Origin: Oscillibacter ruminantium GH1
Lineage (GTDB): Bacteria; Bacillota; Clostridia; Oscillospirales; Oscillospiraceae
Length of the DNA: 35,866 bases
Direction of reading: 5' to 3'
NCBI RefSeq assembly: GCF_000307265.1
Contig: NZ_DF158896.1
Coordinates: 664,325 to 700,190 of the forward strand
Shown piece after piece: positions 1-8,456 of this stretch. Numbering within the stretch: position 1 is the first letter of the stretch; every line of letters starts with the position of its first letter. Made by a program: the position numbers and the translations under genes. Under the pieces are notes generated by a model. That model was not told the origin of the DNA. It saw only the letters and a program-made list of their open reading frames with translations, and did no database searches.

Positions 1-36
1 TGCTTAAGCTCTGCGAGGAGTAACCTGACCAATCTC

Positions 37-56
37 GCTTTCAAAGAAATGAAAGC
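37..56. other. Short inverted repeat at the window edge
   Basis: A 7-bp perfect stem (GCTTTCA / TGAAAGC) around a 6-base loop lies at 37-56. No gene can be assigned to positions 1-232. The region holds only this stem-loop, a 6-bp stem at 93-107 and the large palindrome at 107-154. It may be the 3' flank of a gene outside the window. Confidence 0.3.
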
Positions 57-106
57 TCCGCCGGATGGTTCTTTCCGATTTCGGTAAAGCCTTTTTGTTT
101 CACAAA

Positions 107-154
107 ACGGGTCCCATTTCCTTTTCAACACGTTGAAAAGGAAATGGGACCCGT
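107..154 (-). terminator. Perfect 22-bp stem hairpin, probable recG terminator
   Basis: Positions 107-128 and 133-154 are perfectly complementary over 22 bp around the loop CACG. Read on the minus strand, the stem runs into TTTTGTG, the layout of an intrinsic terminator about 80 bases past the recG stop. Read on the plus strand it is followed by ATTTTAATTTT, so it may work in both directions. The stem is unusually long and perfect for a plain terminator. Confidence 0.6.
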
Positions 155-232
155 ATTTTAATTTTGGTGCAGTAAACATGCGCCGCCGTCATTCTAAAGG
201 CTGATTTTAGCGCTGTTTTTATTTTTTGTATG

Positions 233-2281
233 CTAATTGAGGGTATCCGCATTTTGCTGGAACAGTTCCGTCACCCGCTCCGCTGTGGCGGGGCAGGAGG
301 AAAGCGCCGGGTCCTTGGCGAGAAGTGTGTCCGCGGCGGCCTGCGCCTCCTTCAAAAGCGCCGCGTCGCAGCCCAAATCCGCTACCCGAAGGCCGGGAAG
401 TCCATGCTGGCGCAGGCCGAAAAAGTCGCCGGGACCCCGAAGCCGCAGGTCCTCCTCCGCGATTTTAAATCCGTCGCCGGTTTGGGTCATGACCCGGAGC
501 CGCTGTCGGGTTTCCTCATTTTTGTTGTCAGAAATTAGAATGCAATAGGATTTGCAGCTTCCCCGGCCCACGCGGCCCCGGAGCTGATGGAGCTGGCTCA
601 GGCCAAACCGCTCCGCGTTTTCTACCACCATGACTGTGGCGTTGGGTACGTCCACGCCCACCTCAATCACCGTGGTGGACACAAGAATGTCTGTTTCTCC
701 GGCAGCAAAGGCGGTCATCACCGATTCCTTTTCCCTCGCCTTCATTTTCCCGTGGACAAAGGCGATCCGCAGATCGCAAAACACCTCAGTCTGCAATTTC
801 TTAGCGTATTCCGTGACAGCTTTTCGCTCGTCCGGCGCGTCCTCATCCTCGGAAACCATAGGGCAGACGATGTAGCATTGACGCCCCTCCTCCACCTGTT
901 TGCGGAGAAATGCGTATAGCCGCTGACGGTAGCCGCCGGAGACGGCCAGCGTGTCGATCTTCTGCCGCCCGGGGGGCAGCTCGTCGATGATGGAGACGTC
1001 CAGATCGCCGTATAAAATCAGCGCCAGCGTCCGGGGAATGGGCGTGGCGGACATGACCAGCATGTGGGGGCTTTCTCCCTTAGCCGCCAGCGCCGCCCGC
1101 TGGCCCACGCCAAAGCGGTGCTGCTCGTCCGTCACCACCAGTCCTAGATTCTGATACTCCACACCCTCAGAAATCAACGCATGGGTGCCGATGGCGAAAT
1201 CAATCTCACCCGCCGCCAGCTGTGCGCAGATAGACCGCTTTGTTTTAGCAGTCATGGACCCCGTCAGCAGAGCGCAGCGAATTCCCAGATGCTCCAGTAT
1301 GGGTGCAAGGCCGTTGTAGTGCTGTTGAGCCAAAATCTCTGTGGGGGCCATAAGCGCCGCCTGCCGACTGTTTTTCACGCAGAAGTACACGCAGGCAGCC
1401 GCCACCATGGTTTTGCCGGAGCCAACGTCCCCCTGACACAGCCGATTCATGGGCTTCCCGGAGCGCATGTCCGCCAGCGCTTCATCCACGCATCGCCGCT
1501 GGGCGGAAGTTAAGACGAAGGGGAGGACAGCGTAAAACGGCCCCATATCCACCGCTGAGCAGGGGGCCACCCGAACCTCGTCCCGGCGCGAGCGGAGACG
1601 GCGCAAACCGATGGTGAATAAAAATAGTTCCTCAAACGCCAGCCGCCGCCGGGCCAAGTCGAGCACCTCGGCAGAGGAGGGGAAGTGGATGTTCTCATAG
1701 GCAAAGCCGATGCGGCAAAGGTGGTGCGCTTGCCGGACATCATCCGGCAGTGCGTCCGGCAGGATGGCGGCGCAGGCATCCAGACCTTGTCGGATGGAGC
1801 GGGACAAAATCAGCTGGCTCACCCCGGCGGTGAGGGGATAAATGGGAACGATGCGTCCCGTCAGTTCCCCCCGGCCCAGCGGTTCCACAACCGGGTTTGC
1901 CATCTGGCGGCGAAGCAGGTTTCCCTCTGCCTTGCCGTAAAAAATATAAGTCTCACCCGCGCTGAGGCTGTTTTTTAGCCATGCCTGATTGAAAAACGTC
2001 ACGTCCAGCGCGCCGGAGTCGTCCACCGCCCGGAGCTTCACCAGCTCCAGTCCCTTACGAATGCGGGAGAGCGTGGGAGGGGCAGACACCATGGCCTCTA
2101 CGCAGGCAGTCTCTCCGGGCTGCAAATCCTGAATGCGCTTTGTCTGCGTCCGGTCGTCATAGGCGCGGGGGAAATAGGAGATCAGGTCCCGCAGCGTACA
2201 GATATTCAGCTTGGCCAGAGCCTTGGCCCGCTGGCCGCCAATGCCTTTGATGAACTGTACGTCGGAGTTCAGCTCCGTCAT
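233..2281 (-). CDS. recG: ATP-dependent DNA helicase RecG
   Basis: Branched-DNA helicase that regresses stalled replication forks and processes Holliday junctions. The 682-residue product has the full RecG plan: an N-terminal HhH/wedge region (FIKGIGGQRAKAL near residue 10, OB-fold to about 150), a superfamily 2 helicase core with Walker A GDVGSGKT near 284-291, the DEQH box near 385-388, SATPIPRT, and the QLRGRVGRG motif VI region, then the RecG C-terminal segment. Length matches the family (about 680-690). The ATG at 2281 is chosen because AAAAAGGAGG lies 8 bases upstream; an in-frame TTG at 2305 has no such site. It is monocistronic here, with its own promoter at 2335-2363 and a hairpin at 107-154 downstream. 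No SOS operator was seen at its promoter. Confidence 0.97.
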   Translation of the reverse strand: MTELNSDVQFIKGIGGQRAKALAKLNICTLRDLISYFPRAYDDRTQTKRIQDLQPGETACVEAMVSAPPTLSRIRKGLELVKLRAVDDSGALDVTFFNQAWLKNSLSAGETYIFYGKAEGNLLRRQMANPVVEPLGRGELTGRIVPIYPLTAGVSQLILSRSIRQGLDACAAILPDALPDDVRQAHHLCRIGFAYENIHFPSSAEVLDLARRRLAFEELFLFTIGLRRLRSRRDEVRVAPCSAVDMGPFYAVLPFVLTSAQRRCVDEALADMRSGKPMNRLCQGDVGSGKTMVAAACVYFCVKNSRQAALMAPTEILAQQHYNGLAPILEHLGIRCALLTGSMTAKTKRSICAQLAAGEIDFAIGTHALISEGVEYQNLGLVVTDEQHRFGVGQRAALAAKGESPHMLVMSATPIPRTLALILYGDLDVSIIDELPPGRQKIDTLAVSGGYRQRLYAFLRKQVEEGRQCYIVCPMVSEDEDAPDERKAVTEYAKKLQTEVFCDLRIAFVHGKMKAREKESVMTAFAAGETDILVSTTVIEVGVDVPNATVMVVENAERFGLSQLHQLRGRVGRGSCKSYCILISDNKNEETRQRLRVMTQTGDGFKIAEEDLRLRGPGDFFGLRQHGLPGLRVADLGCDAALLKEAQAAADTLLAKDPALSSCPATAERVTELFQQNADTLN

Positions 2282-2334
2282 GGGGATCGCCTCCTTTTTA
2301 AGCAATGCTGCTTTTGCAATGTCGTCTGCTGCCT

Positions 2335-2363
2335 ATTATACCCATTTGTCCCACGATTGGCAA
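2335..2363 (-). promoter_or_regulatory. Sigma-A-type promoter of recG
   Basis: On the minus strand TTGCCA (2363-2358), a 17-base spacer and TATAAT (2340-2335) form a near-consensus promoter about 50 bases before the recG start codon. The remaining space up to the folA terminator (2364-2503) shows no gene or other recognisable element. Confidence 0.75.
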
Positions 2364-2503
2364 GGCGCGCGATCGGGAGAGCTATGAAGGAGAACTGGGC
2401 GGGAGAGAGAACGAAGCAAGCCGGCGAAAGTATACAGAAGACCCTTACCATTGGGCACCGAGAGAGTGTGAGTCAGCCGCATTTTCTTGTAAATCCGCGT
2501 ATA

Positions 2504-2542
2504 AAAAGCGCTCCAAATGCCACTGGCATTTGGAGCGCTTTT
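2504..2542 (-). terminator. Intrinsic terminator of the thyA-folA operon
   Basis: A perfect 18-bp stem (2504-2521 and 2525-2542) with loop ACT. On the minus strand it ends in a run of five T, about 34 bases past the folA stop codon. Confidence 0.88.
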
Positions 2543-2575
2543 CAGCTTGCCGGGGCAACGACCTCGGAGGCAGGC

Positions 2576-3070
2576 TTAAAAATTCAGATTTTGATATTCG
2601 ACAAACCGATAGGAGATTCCGTCCTCCACAATTGGCTCCGACTGGGAGACAATTTTCCAGCAGGACAGTTTATCCAGATTGGGAAAGAACGTGTCCGCGC
2701 CATCCACCACAGCGTCCACACGGGTGAGGTAGACCCGCTTGCACCGGGACAGCATCGACGCGTAAACGCTGCCACCGCCCATGACCCACACATCGTCTGC
2801 GGAGGGGTCCACCAGTTTCAGGGCGGCGTCCACGCTGTGGGCAATCTCTGCTCCTTCCCGGACAAACTGGCGGTCGTGGGTGACCACAATGTTGCGCCGT
2901 TTGGGCAGCGGTTTCTCGCCGGGAAGAGATTCCAGCGTCCGGCGGCCCATAATGACCGTTCCTCCAGTGGTAAGGGTGCGGAAGCGGCGCATATCCTCTT
3001 TCAGATGGAACAAAAGTTGATTGTCCTTGCCGATGGCCCAGTCTTGCGCCGCAGATAAGATTGCGTTCAT
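2576..3070 (-). CDS. folA: Dihydrofolate reductase
   Basis: Reduces dihydrofolate to tetrahydrofolate with NADPH in the cytoplasm, recycling the dihydrofolate released by thymidylate synthase. The 164-residue protein shows the DHFR order: start MNAILSAAQDWAIGKDNQLL, acidic catalytic residue in HLKEDM (Asp26), the NADPH-binding stretch GTVIMGRRTLESLP, the GGGSVYASML loop, and the C-terminal strand ending in YRFVEYQN. The usual LPW after the Asn is LLF here, which I believe is seen in other Clostridia. ATG at 3070 follows GGGAGG by 7 bases. It lies 15 bases downstream of thyA and ends before a strong terminator, so the two form an operon driven from the thyA promoter. Confidence 0.95.
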   Translation of the reverse strand: MNAILSAAQDWAIGKDNQLLFHLKEDMRRFRTLTTGGTVIMGRRTLESLPGEKPLPKRRNIVVTHDRQFVREGAEIAHSVDAALKLVDPSADDVWVMGGGSVYASMLSRCKRVYLTRVDAVVDGADTFFPNLDKLSCWKIVSQSEPIVEDGISYRFVEYQNLNF

Positions 3071-3085
3071 GAAAAAGCCTCCCTC

Positions 3086-3916
3086 TTAAATGGCAATGGG
3101 GATTTTCGCCTCAAAAGAGGCGGGTGTGTACCCCTCCAGTTTGAAGCTGTCCCGGGTAAAACGGTAAAAATCGGTGACCGTCGGGTCCGCAAAAAACCGG
3201 GGCGCGGAGGCGGGCGGCTGCGTCAGCATCTCCTCAATGATGGGGACATGGCGGTCGTAAATGTGAGCGTCCGCAATGACGTGGATCAGTTCTCCAGTCT
3301 TCAGACCGGAGACTTGCGCCATCATGTGAACCAGCACGGCGTACTGCACCACGTTCCAGTTGTTGGCGGCCAGCATATCCTGACTGCGCTGGTTCAAAAT
3401 GGCGTTGAGCGTGCCGCCGGAGACGTTGAAGGTCATGGAGTAGGCACAGGGATAGAGGTGCATTTCGTGAAGGTCCTGAAAATTATAGATATTGGTTAAA
3501 ATGCGGCGGCTGGCGGGATTATGCTTTAAATCGTACAGCACCCGGTCCACCTGATCAAATTCTCCTTCAGGATATTGATGTTTTACGCCCAGCTGATAGC
3601 CGTAGGCCTTGCCGATGGAGCCGGTTTCGTCCGCCCACTGATTCCAGATTTTGGCGTTCAAATCGTGGACATTGTTGGATTTCTTCTGCCAGATCCACAA
3701 AAGCTCGTCCACTGCCGTCTTCCAATAAGTACGCCGGAGCGTCAAGATGGGAAATTCGGCGGAAAGATCATAGCGGTTCACAATCCCAAATTTTTTAACG
3801 GTGTGGGCGGGGGTTCCGTCCTCCCAGTGGGGACGGACCTGCTGGTTTGTGTCCCAAACGCCGTTTTGCAGGATATCCCGGCAGTTTTGAATGAAAAGTT
3901 CGTCCGCGCGGCTCAT
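3086..3916 (-). CDS. thyA: Thymidylate synthase (Bacillus/phi3T ThyA type)
   Basis: Methylates dUMP to dTMP using methylene-tetrahydrofolate and yields dihydrofolate, the substrate of the adjacent folA product. The 276-residue protein has the ThyA landmarks: GTPAHTVKKFG near 34-44, WKTAVDELLWIWQKKSN near 65-81, catalytic Cys157 in LYPCAYSM, NQRSQDMLAANNWNV near 175-189 and IADAHIYDRHV. In E. coli-type enzymes the residue after the catalytic Cys is His (PCH); here it is Ala158. From memory the Bacillus subtilis/phage phi3T ThyA clade also lacks that His (PCV), and the overall pattern resembles that clade. The ATG at 3916 has AGAGGTGG 5 bases upstream; the GTG at 3925 overlaps that site and is rejected. 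Confidence 0.95.
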   Translation of the reverse strand: MSRADELFIQNCRDILQNGVWDTNQQVRPHWEDGTPAHTVKKFGIVNRYDLSAEFPILTLRRTYWKTAVDELLWIWQKKSNNVHDLNAKIWNQWADETGSIGKAYGYQLGVKHQYPEGEFDQVDRVLYDLKHNPASRRILTNIYNFQDLHEMHLYPCAYSMTFNVSGGTLNAILNQRSQDMLAANNWNVVQYAVLVHMMAQVSGLKTGELIHVIADAHIYDRHVPIIEEMLTQPPASAPRFFADPTVTDFYRFTRDSFKLEGYTPASFEAKIPIAI

Positions 3917-3952
3917 GATGACCACCTCTGTCCCTTCAAATCGTATTTAAAT

Positions 3953-3981
3953 AGTATAGCAGACACCGCCGTCAGTTTCAA
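3953..3981 (-). promoter_or_regulatory. Promoter of thyA-folA
   Basis: Minus-strand TTGAAA (3981-3976), 17-base spacer, TATACT (3958-3953), about 37 bases before the thyA start codon. It is divergent from the araC-type gene promoter at 4047-4075. Confidence 0.7.
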
Positions 3982-4046
3982 CGTCGATTCCCACGGAAAA
4001 GGCAAAAAAGCACCTCATAAAATTGCATCTTTTGGCAAAAATATGG

Positions 4047-4075
4047 TTGCGAATATGCAAAAAGTGCGGTATGAT
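4047..4075 (+). promoter_or_regulatory. Promoter of the AraC-type regulator gene
   Basis: TTGCGA (4047-4052), 17-base spacer, TATGAT (4070-4075). Predicted transcription start near 4082, giving a leader of about 110 bases that begins with the small hairpin at 4084-4104. Confidence 0.65.
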
Positions 4076-4083
4076 GAAAAAAC

Positions 4084-4104
4084 AGCGGCAAGGCCGCTAT
4101 TTTT
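4084..4104 (+). terminator. Small terminator-like hairpin in the araC-type leader
   Basis: AGCGGC / GCCGCT stem (6 bp, loop AAG) followed by ATTTTT, starting almost at the predicted transcription start. It could be a leader attenuator or an RNA-stabilising 5' stem. The stem is short and strongly G+C. Confidence 0.4.
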
Positions 4105-4192
4105 ACGCGCGTTTGACGGCCTGCACTTCGGGAACGGAGGGGCCGTCCTGTTGAATTTTGCGATCAAATGGGAAACGAGGGGAGGATAGGCG

Positions 4193-5050
4193 ATGCCGGA
4201 GGGACTGGAAGCGGATAAGCGAGGATATCTTTTGGAAAATTTTCGCCTGTTCCACCTAAAAGACACCAGCACAAAGACGCTGGAGTACCACTACCACGAA
4301 TTTGATAAGATCATTCTCCTTCTGGGCGGCAGGGTGACCTATATGGTGGAGGGCGTGACCTACTTCCTTCAACCTTGGGATTTGCTGCTGGTGCCCCGGA
4401 ACCAGATTCACCGTGCCATGATTGATCCGGCAGAACCTTATGAACGGATGGTGCTGTGGCTGGGGAGGGAGTGGATGGACCGGCGGAGCGACCCGGACGA
4501 GCCGCTGTCTGCCTGCTTCGATCTGGCCTGCCAACGGGGATTCCACCTGCTGCGGACGGACGGAGAGCGCAGACCCTTCTATATGCGCCGGTTTCAGGAG
4601 CTGGAAGAGGCACTCCGGTCGCAGGAATACGGCTCCGGGCGGATGGCGGACACCTGCTGCCAGCAGCTTTTGATCGGCGTGAATCGGGATAGTTTGCAGG
4701 ATCGGACGGCGGAGCGGGAGAAGGATGCCTACCGATCCGATCCGAAAATCGAGGAGATTTTGCGCTATATTGCCGAAAATCTGGAGCAGCCCCTGACGGT
4801 GAACGCGCTGGCGGAGCGTTTTTTTCTGAGCCGATACTACCTTATGCACCGGTTTAAAGAAGTCACCGGCTATGCCGTCCACCAGTATATCAGCCAGAAG
4901 CGGCTGCTGCTGGCGGGGGAGCTGCTGCGGCAGGGCGTGCCGGTGATGAAAGCGGCGGAGCAGGCGGGATTTGGGGACTATTCCGCATTTTTGCGGGCCT
5001 TTCGCGCCACGTTTCACGCCAGCCCCCGGGATTTCCAGCCCCGCGGCTAG
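4193..5050 (+). CDS. AraC-family transcriptional regulator with N-terminal cupin
   Basis: DNA-binding regulator with a ligand-sensing cupin. In the 285-residue protein, residues about 22-90 form an AraC-type cupin (EYHYHEFDKIILLLGG, then a PWDLLLVPRNQIHR turn). The last 100 residues hold two helix-turn-helix motifs of the AraC/XylS type (PLTVNALAERFFLSRYYLMHR; AAEQAGFGDYSAFLRAFR). The ATG at 4193 follows AGGGGAGG by 7 bases. It has its own promoter and a short terminator-like leader hairpin. The MATE exporter gene starts 236 bases downstream on the same strand and may be a target, but no operator repeats were found to support this. The effector cannot be told from sequence. Confidence 0.88.
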   Translation: MPEGLEADKRGYLLENFRLFHLKDTSTKTLEYHYHEFDKIILLLGGRVTYMVEGVTYFLQPWDLLLVPRNQIHRAMIDPAEPYERMVLWLGREWMDRRSDPDEPLSACFDLACQRGFHLLRTDGERRPFYMRRFQELEEALRSQEYGSGRMADTCCQQLLIGVNRDSLQDRTAEREKDAYRSDPKIEEILRYIAENLEQPLTVNALAERFFLSRYYLMHRFKEVTGYAVHQYISQKRLLLAGELLRQGVPVMKAAEQAGFGDYSAFLRAFRATFHASPRDFQPRG

Positions 5051-5130
5051 TGGATGGAGCCGGGTTTTGTGAAACGCGTCTTCGCCTGTTGTTGGACCAC
5101 CGCCTAGCGAAACAGGTCCCCGCCTGCGGG

Positions 5131-5155
5131 CGAGGCTGCTTATTTTGCGGCCTCG
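5131..5155 (+). terminator. Hairpin downstream of the AraC-type gene
   Basis: CGAGGCTGC (5131-5139) pairs with GCGGCCTCG (5147-5155), with one G-T wobble, around TTATTTT. A pyrimidine-rich tract (TCTTCCTCTTTCCC) follows instead of a clean T-run, so it is a moderate terminator at best. The rest of 5051-5286 shows no gene and no convincing promoter for the MATE gene. Confidence 0.45.
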
Positions 5156-5286
5156 TCTTCCTCTTTCCCTGAAAATCCGGGATCATTTTGTGGGGAAGGA
5201 CAAGAGACGAAAATAGAAAACGGGGGCGGCGGGGGAGAGAAGCCTGCCGGGAAACATTTTGATAAAGATTTAGAGGGCGATATAAA

Positions 5287-6637
5287 ATGGGTGGCGTAAT
5301 ATCAACAAAATTTTCGAATCCGGACCTGCGGAAACTAATTGTTCCGCTGGTGATCGAACAGTTGCTGGCGATCACGGTGGGTCTGGCGGACTCCTTGATG
5401 GTGGCCCGCGTGGGCGAGGCGGCGGTATCCGCCGTGTCCTTGGTGGACGCGGTAAACGTGCTGCTGGTCAGTCTGTTTTCCGCGCTGGCCACCGGCGGCG
5501 CGGTGGTGGCGGGACAGTACATGGGGCGCAGAGAGATGGAAAAAAGCCAATCGCGCCGGGGCACAGCTGCTGCTGTTTATGGGCGAGTGCGCGGTGGGAA
5601 TCACGGTGCTGCTCTACTGCATACGTCCGTTTGTGCTTCATGTGGTTTTCGGACAGATTGAGGCGGATGTGGCGGACTACGCCAACACATACTATCTAAT
5701 TGTGGAGGCATCCACGATTTTTCTTGCCATTTACAACGCCGGAGCGGCGCTGTTCCGCGTAATGGGAAACTCACAGATTTCCATGTGGGTGTCATTGTGG
5801 ATGAATGTCATCAACGTGGTGGGCAACGCCGTGCTGATTTTTGGGTTTCACCGGGGCGTGGAGGGCGTCGCAATCCCAACGCTGGTATCCCGGGCCGTGG
5901 CGGCGGTGGCAATGGTGGTTCTGCTGAAAAAACCCACTTTACCGCTCCATCTGCCGGAAAAATTTTCGTTCCGGCATGAAAAAGCCATTATAAAGAACAT
6001 TCTGCTGCTGGGCGTGCCCAACGGAGTGGAGGGCAGCATGTTCCAGCTGGGAAAACTGCTGCTGCTCTCGGTTGTCTCCGCCTTCGGCACAGCGTCTGTG
6101 GCGGCTAACGCCATCGCCAATACCCTTGCCAGCTTTCAAATTCTGGCGCCGCAGTCCATCGGACTCGGTATGGTAACAGTGGTGTCCCGCTGCGTGGGCG
6201 CGGGGGAATTTGAAAGCGCACGGACTTATACCCGCAAGCTGATGCGCTGGGGCTATGTGTCCATGCTGCTGACAAACCTGTTCATTTTCGCGGCGCTGCC
6301 GCTGTTGCTGCGGCTTTACAGCCTTTCGGCGGAGGCCACGGATTACGCCCGTATCCTCCTGTTGGCCCACGGGGGCATCGGTATCCTGATTTGGCCCGTG
6401 GCGTTTCAGCTGCCGCAAACGCTCCGAGCCGCAGGCGACACCCGGTTTACCATGCTGGTTTCTTCTGCGTCCATGTGGGCGTTTCGGGTGGTGTTGGGCG
6501 TGATCATGGCAAAAACATTCCAGATGGGAGTTCTGGGTATGTGGGGAGCCATGTTTGTGGACTGGATCGGGCGCAGCGTTGTATTTGTGATTCGCTACCG
6601 GGGTCACCGGTGGGAAACGAAAGCGCTGAAGGATTGA
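5287..6637 (+). pseudogene. MATE-family multidrug/sodium antiporter, interrupted by a one-base frameshift
   Basis: A 12-helix exporter of the MATE (NorM/DinF) family. The first reading frame (from ATG 5287, after GAGGG) encodes the family N terminus: KLIVPLVIEQLLAITVGLAD, ARVGEAAVSAVSLVDAVN, and ATGGAVVAGQYMGRREMEK. At the A-run 5540-5545 the frame is lost. The protein resumes one base further on as ANRAGAQLLLFMGECAVGIT and continues without interruption to 6637, with the second-half repeat (VPNGVEGSMFQLGKLLLLSV) and QTLRAAGDTRFTM. Removing one A restores 449 codons, the usual MATE length, with no other damage. Either this is a sequencing/assembly homopolymer error or a recent inactivation. 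The frames do not fit a -1 slippery heptamer. It may be regulated by the upstream AraC-type protein. Confidence 0.85.
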
Positions 6638-6731
6638 CGGAATGCGTCGAAATTTTTGATTGCTGTTGTAAATGCCATCGCTCGGTTTAGTAAATTCTGA
6701 TATTCTAATGCTATAAGGACGCAGAAAAAAC

Positions 6732-6765
6732 CCGGAGGGCGCCCACAGGCGTCCTCCGGATTTTT
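6732..6765. terminator. Bidirectional terminator between MATE and symporter genes
   Basis: A 12-bp stem with one G-T wobble (6732-6743 and 6748-6759), loop CACA. It is followed by ATTTTT on the plus strand and by TTTTTT on the minus strand. The convergent genes end on either side of it. Confidence 0.85.
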
Positions 6766-6790
6766 GACAGGTTAACAGGCTGCGGAAAAT

Positions 6791-8356
6791 TTACTTCAGA
6801 GCTGCTTTTCTCTTGGGAGAGGTATAAGCGGCGGCAAAGCCGATGACAAAGACGATAATGCCGATGATATAACCGATGTTGCCAGCTGTTTCACCGAAGA
6901 AGGACCCGATCTGGCCTGACAGAACCAGAACCATGCCCAAAGGAGCAAGAATCTTCATGCAGATGGAGAAGAAGCCGTCGATGCCGTTGCCGCAGCCGGA
7001 GTGAATCTCATCCAGCATACTCTTGGGCTGAAGCTCCCAGCCGATCATAACGCTCATCAGCAGCGCGCCCAGAGGCATCGCAATGCCCTCGGAGAGCATA
7101 TCCATGAAGTCCAGCCAGCAGTCGTTCCAACCGGCGTACTGCACGGTGCCGTCAGCGAGGACCGTGGCTGCCATTTCCTTGAAGGGCACGGGAACGCCGT
7201 TGGAGCCGAGACCGTCCACTGCAACGAGAGCGGCCTCCACCATGATGGCGAGGCAGACCAGAAGCACCAGCTTGGGACGGTTGGACTTTTTGCCCTGCTT
7301 CGCCGCCCGGTCGATGAAGAACGTGGTAATGACTTCGATCAGGGAGATGGCGGAGGAGATGGCGGCGATCAGCACCAGCAGATAGAAGATTACGCCGAAC
7401 AGGGGGCCGATGCTGCCCATGCTGTTGAACACGTTTTGCAGGGTCACGAACAGGAGGCTGGGTCCACCCAGAGCGATGTCGCCCACGGGGATGCCCTGCT
7501 GGATGCCGTAAGCCACGGCGGCGGGAATCACGGCGATACCGGCCATGGTGGCCACCATGGTATCAGCAATGACGATGATGCCGGAGTTTTTCACCAGATT
7601 CTCTTTCTTATCGAGATAAGAACCGTAGGTAATCATGGCGCCCATGGCCAGAGACAGGGAGAAGAACATCTGGCCGCCGGCAGTGGAAATAACCTGAATC
7701 AGGCTGGGGGCCTTTTCAATGAAGCCGCCCTCCACCGCATAGCCGGGGACGAACATGAACTTCAGACCCTCGATAGACCCTTCCATGGACAGGCTCTTGA
7801 TGATGATGATAACCAGCATCACGAACAAGGCGGGCATACCAACTGTGTTGAACTTCTCAATGCCGCCGGAGATGCCGCCCCGGTTGATGATGTAACAGAC
7901 CACCATAAACAAAAGGGTGAATGCCACGCAGCCCCAGGGATTGGTCAGCATGGAGCCGAACAGGTCCCCACCGGAGATGGGATCGGCCCGGAAGGCCAGA
8001 TTGCTCAGGTTCAGGGACATGTACTCAATGCAGTAGCCGCCCAGAACGGAGTAGAAGCTCATGATGATGAACGGAGAAAAGACCGCCAGCCATCCAATCC
8101 ACTTGAACCGGCTGGACACCGCGTGGTACGCGCCGATAGGCCCGGTGCCGGTTTTGCGGCCCAGCGCCAACTCCGCCATCATAATGGTGAAGCCAACGAA
8201 GAGCGCCAGCAGCAGATAAACAATCAGGAAGGTGAATCCGCCCGATTTACCCATCTTGTAAGGAAAGCCCCAAATGTTGCCAAGGCCGACGGCCGAGCCG
8301 ATTGCTGCCAGCAGGAAGCCAATGTTACTTCCCCAACTGCCTCTCTCATTTTCCAC
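6791..8356 (-). CDS. Sodium:neurotransmitter symporter (NSS/SNF) family transporter
   Basis: Na+-coupled amino-acid-type importer of the LeuT fold, in the cytoplasmic membrane. The 521-residue protein has about 12 membrane helices. Helix 1 carries the unwound sodium/substrate site (LAAIGSAVGLGNIWGFPY, residues 16-33) followed by KMGKSGG, and helix 6 has QVISTAGGQMFFSLSLAMGA. The GTG at 8356 is preferred because GAGGGG lies 6 bases upstream and the family N terminus (WGSNIGF) begins just after it; upstream extension to 8524 would add 56 residues across the promoter. Residue 30 is Gly, where LeuT has the extracellular-gate Arg30. Flanked by its own promoter and a terminator, so monocistronic. 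The substrate is unknown, though small neutral or aromatic amino acids are usual for bacterial members. Confidence 0.9.
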   Translation of the reverse strand: MENERGSWGSNIGFLLAAIGSAVGLGNIWGFPYKMGKSGGFTFLIVYLLLALFVGFTIMMAELALGRKTGTGPIGAYHAVSSRFKWIGWLAVFSPFIIMSFYSVLGGYCIEYMSLNLSNLAFRADPISGGDLFGSMLTNPWGCVAFTLLFMVVCYIINRGGISGGIEKFNTVGMPALFVMLVIIIIKSLSMEGSIEGLKFMFVPGYAVEGGFIEKAPSLIQVISTAGGQMFFSLSLAMGAMITYGSYLDKKENLVKNSGIIVIADTMVATMAGIAVIPAAVAYGIQQGIPVGDIALGGPSLLFVTLQNVFNSMGSIGPLFGVIFYLLVLIAAISSAISLIEVITTFFIDRAAKQGKKSNRPKLVLLVCLAIMVEAALVAVDGLGSNGVPVPFKEMAATVLADGTVQYAGWNDCWLDFMDMLSEGIAMPLGALLMSVMIGWELQPKSMLDEIHSGCGNGIDGFFSICMKILAPLGMVLVLSGQIGSFFGETAGNIGYIIGIIVFVIGFAAAYTSPKRKAALK

Positions 8357-8393
8357 AAGTAACCCCTCTTTCTTAAAATAGATTTCTGGATAG

Positions 8394-8422
8394 AATATAC
8401 TATGAATAAAGTGTGAAGTCAA
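8394..8422 (-). promoter_or_regulatory. Promoter of the NSS symporter gene
   Basis: Minus-strand TTGACT (8422-8417), 17-base spacer, TATATT (8399-8394). The predicted start lies about 31 bases before the GTG start codon. This also supports the shorter start, since the promoter falls inside the longer frame. Confidence 0.75.
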
Positions 8423-8456
8423 GCGAAAATAGTAAAAAGTGTACAAACCACTTTGG

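Noticed and set aside
5539..5547. Programmed frameshift signal in the MATE gene
   Set aside because: The zero-frame codons are GAA AAA AGC. The heptamer A-AAA-AAG is not in the slippery phase and the needed shift is +1, and programmed shifting is unknown in this family.
7001..8362. A 453-codon open frame antisense to the NSS symporter
   Set aside because: His/Gln/Gly/Ala-rich shadow translation without a ribosome binding site; the symporter on the other strand is well supported.
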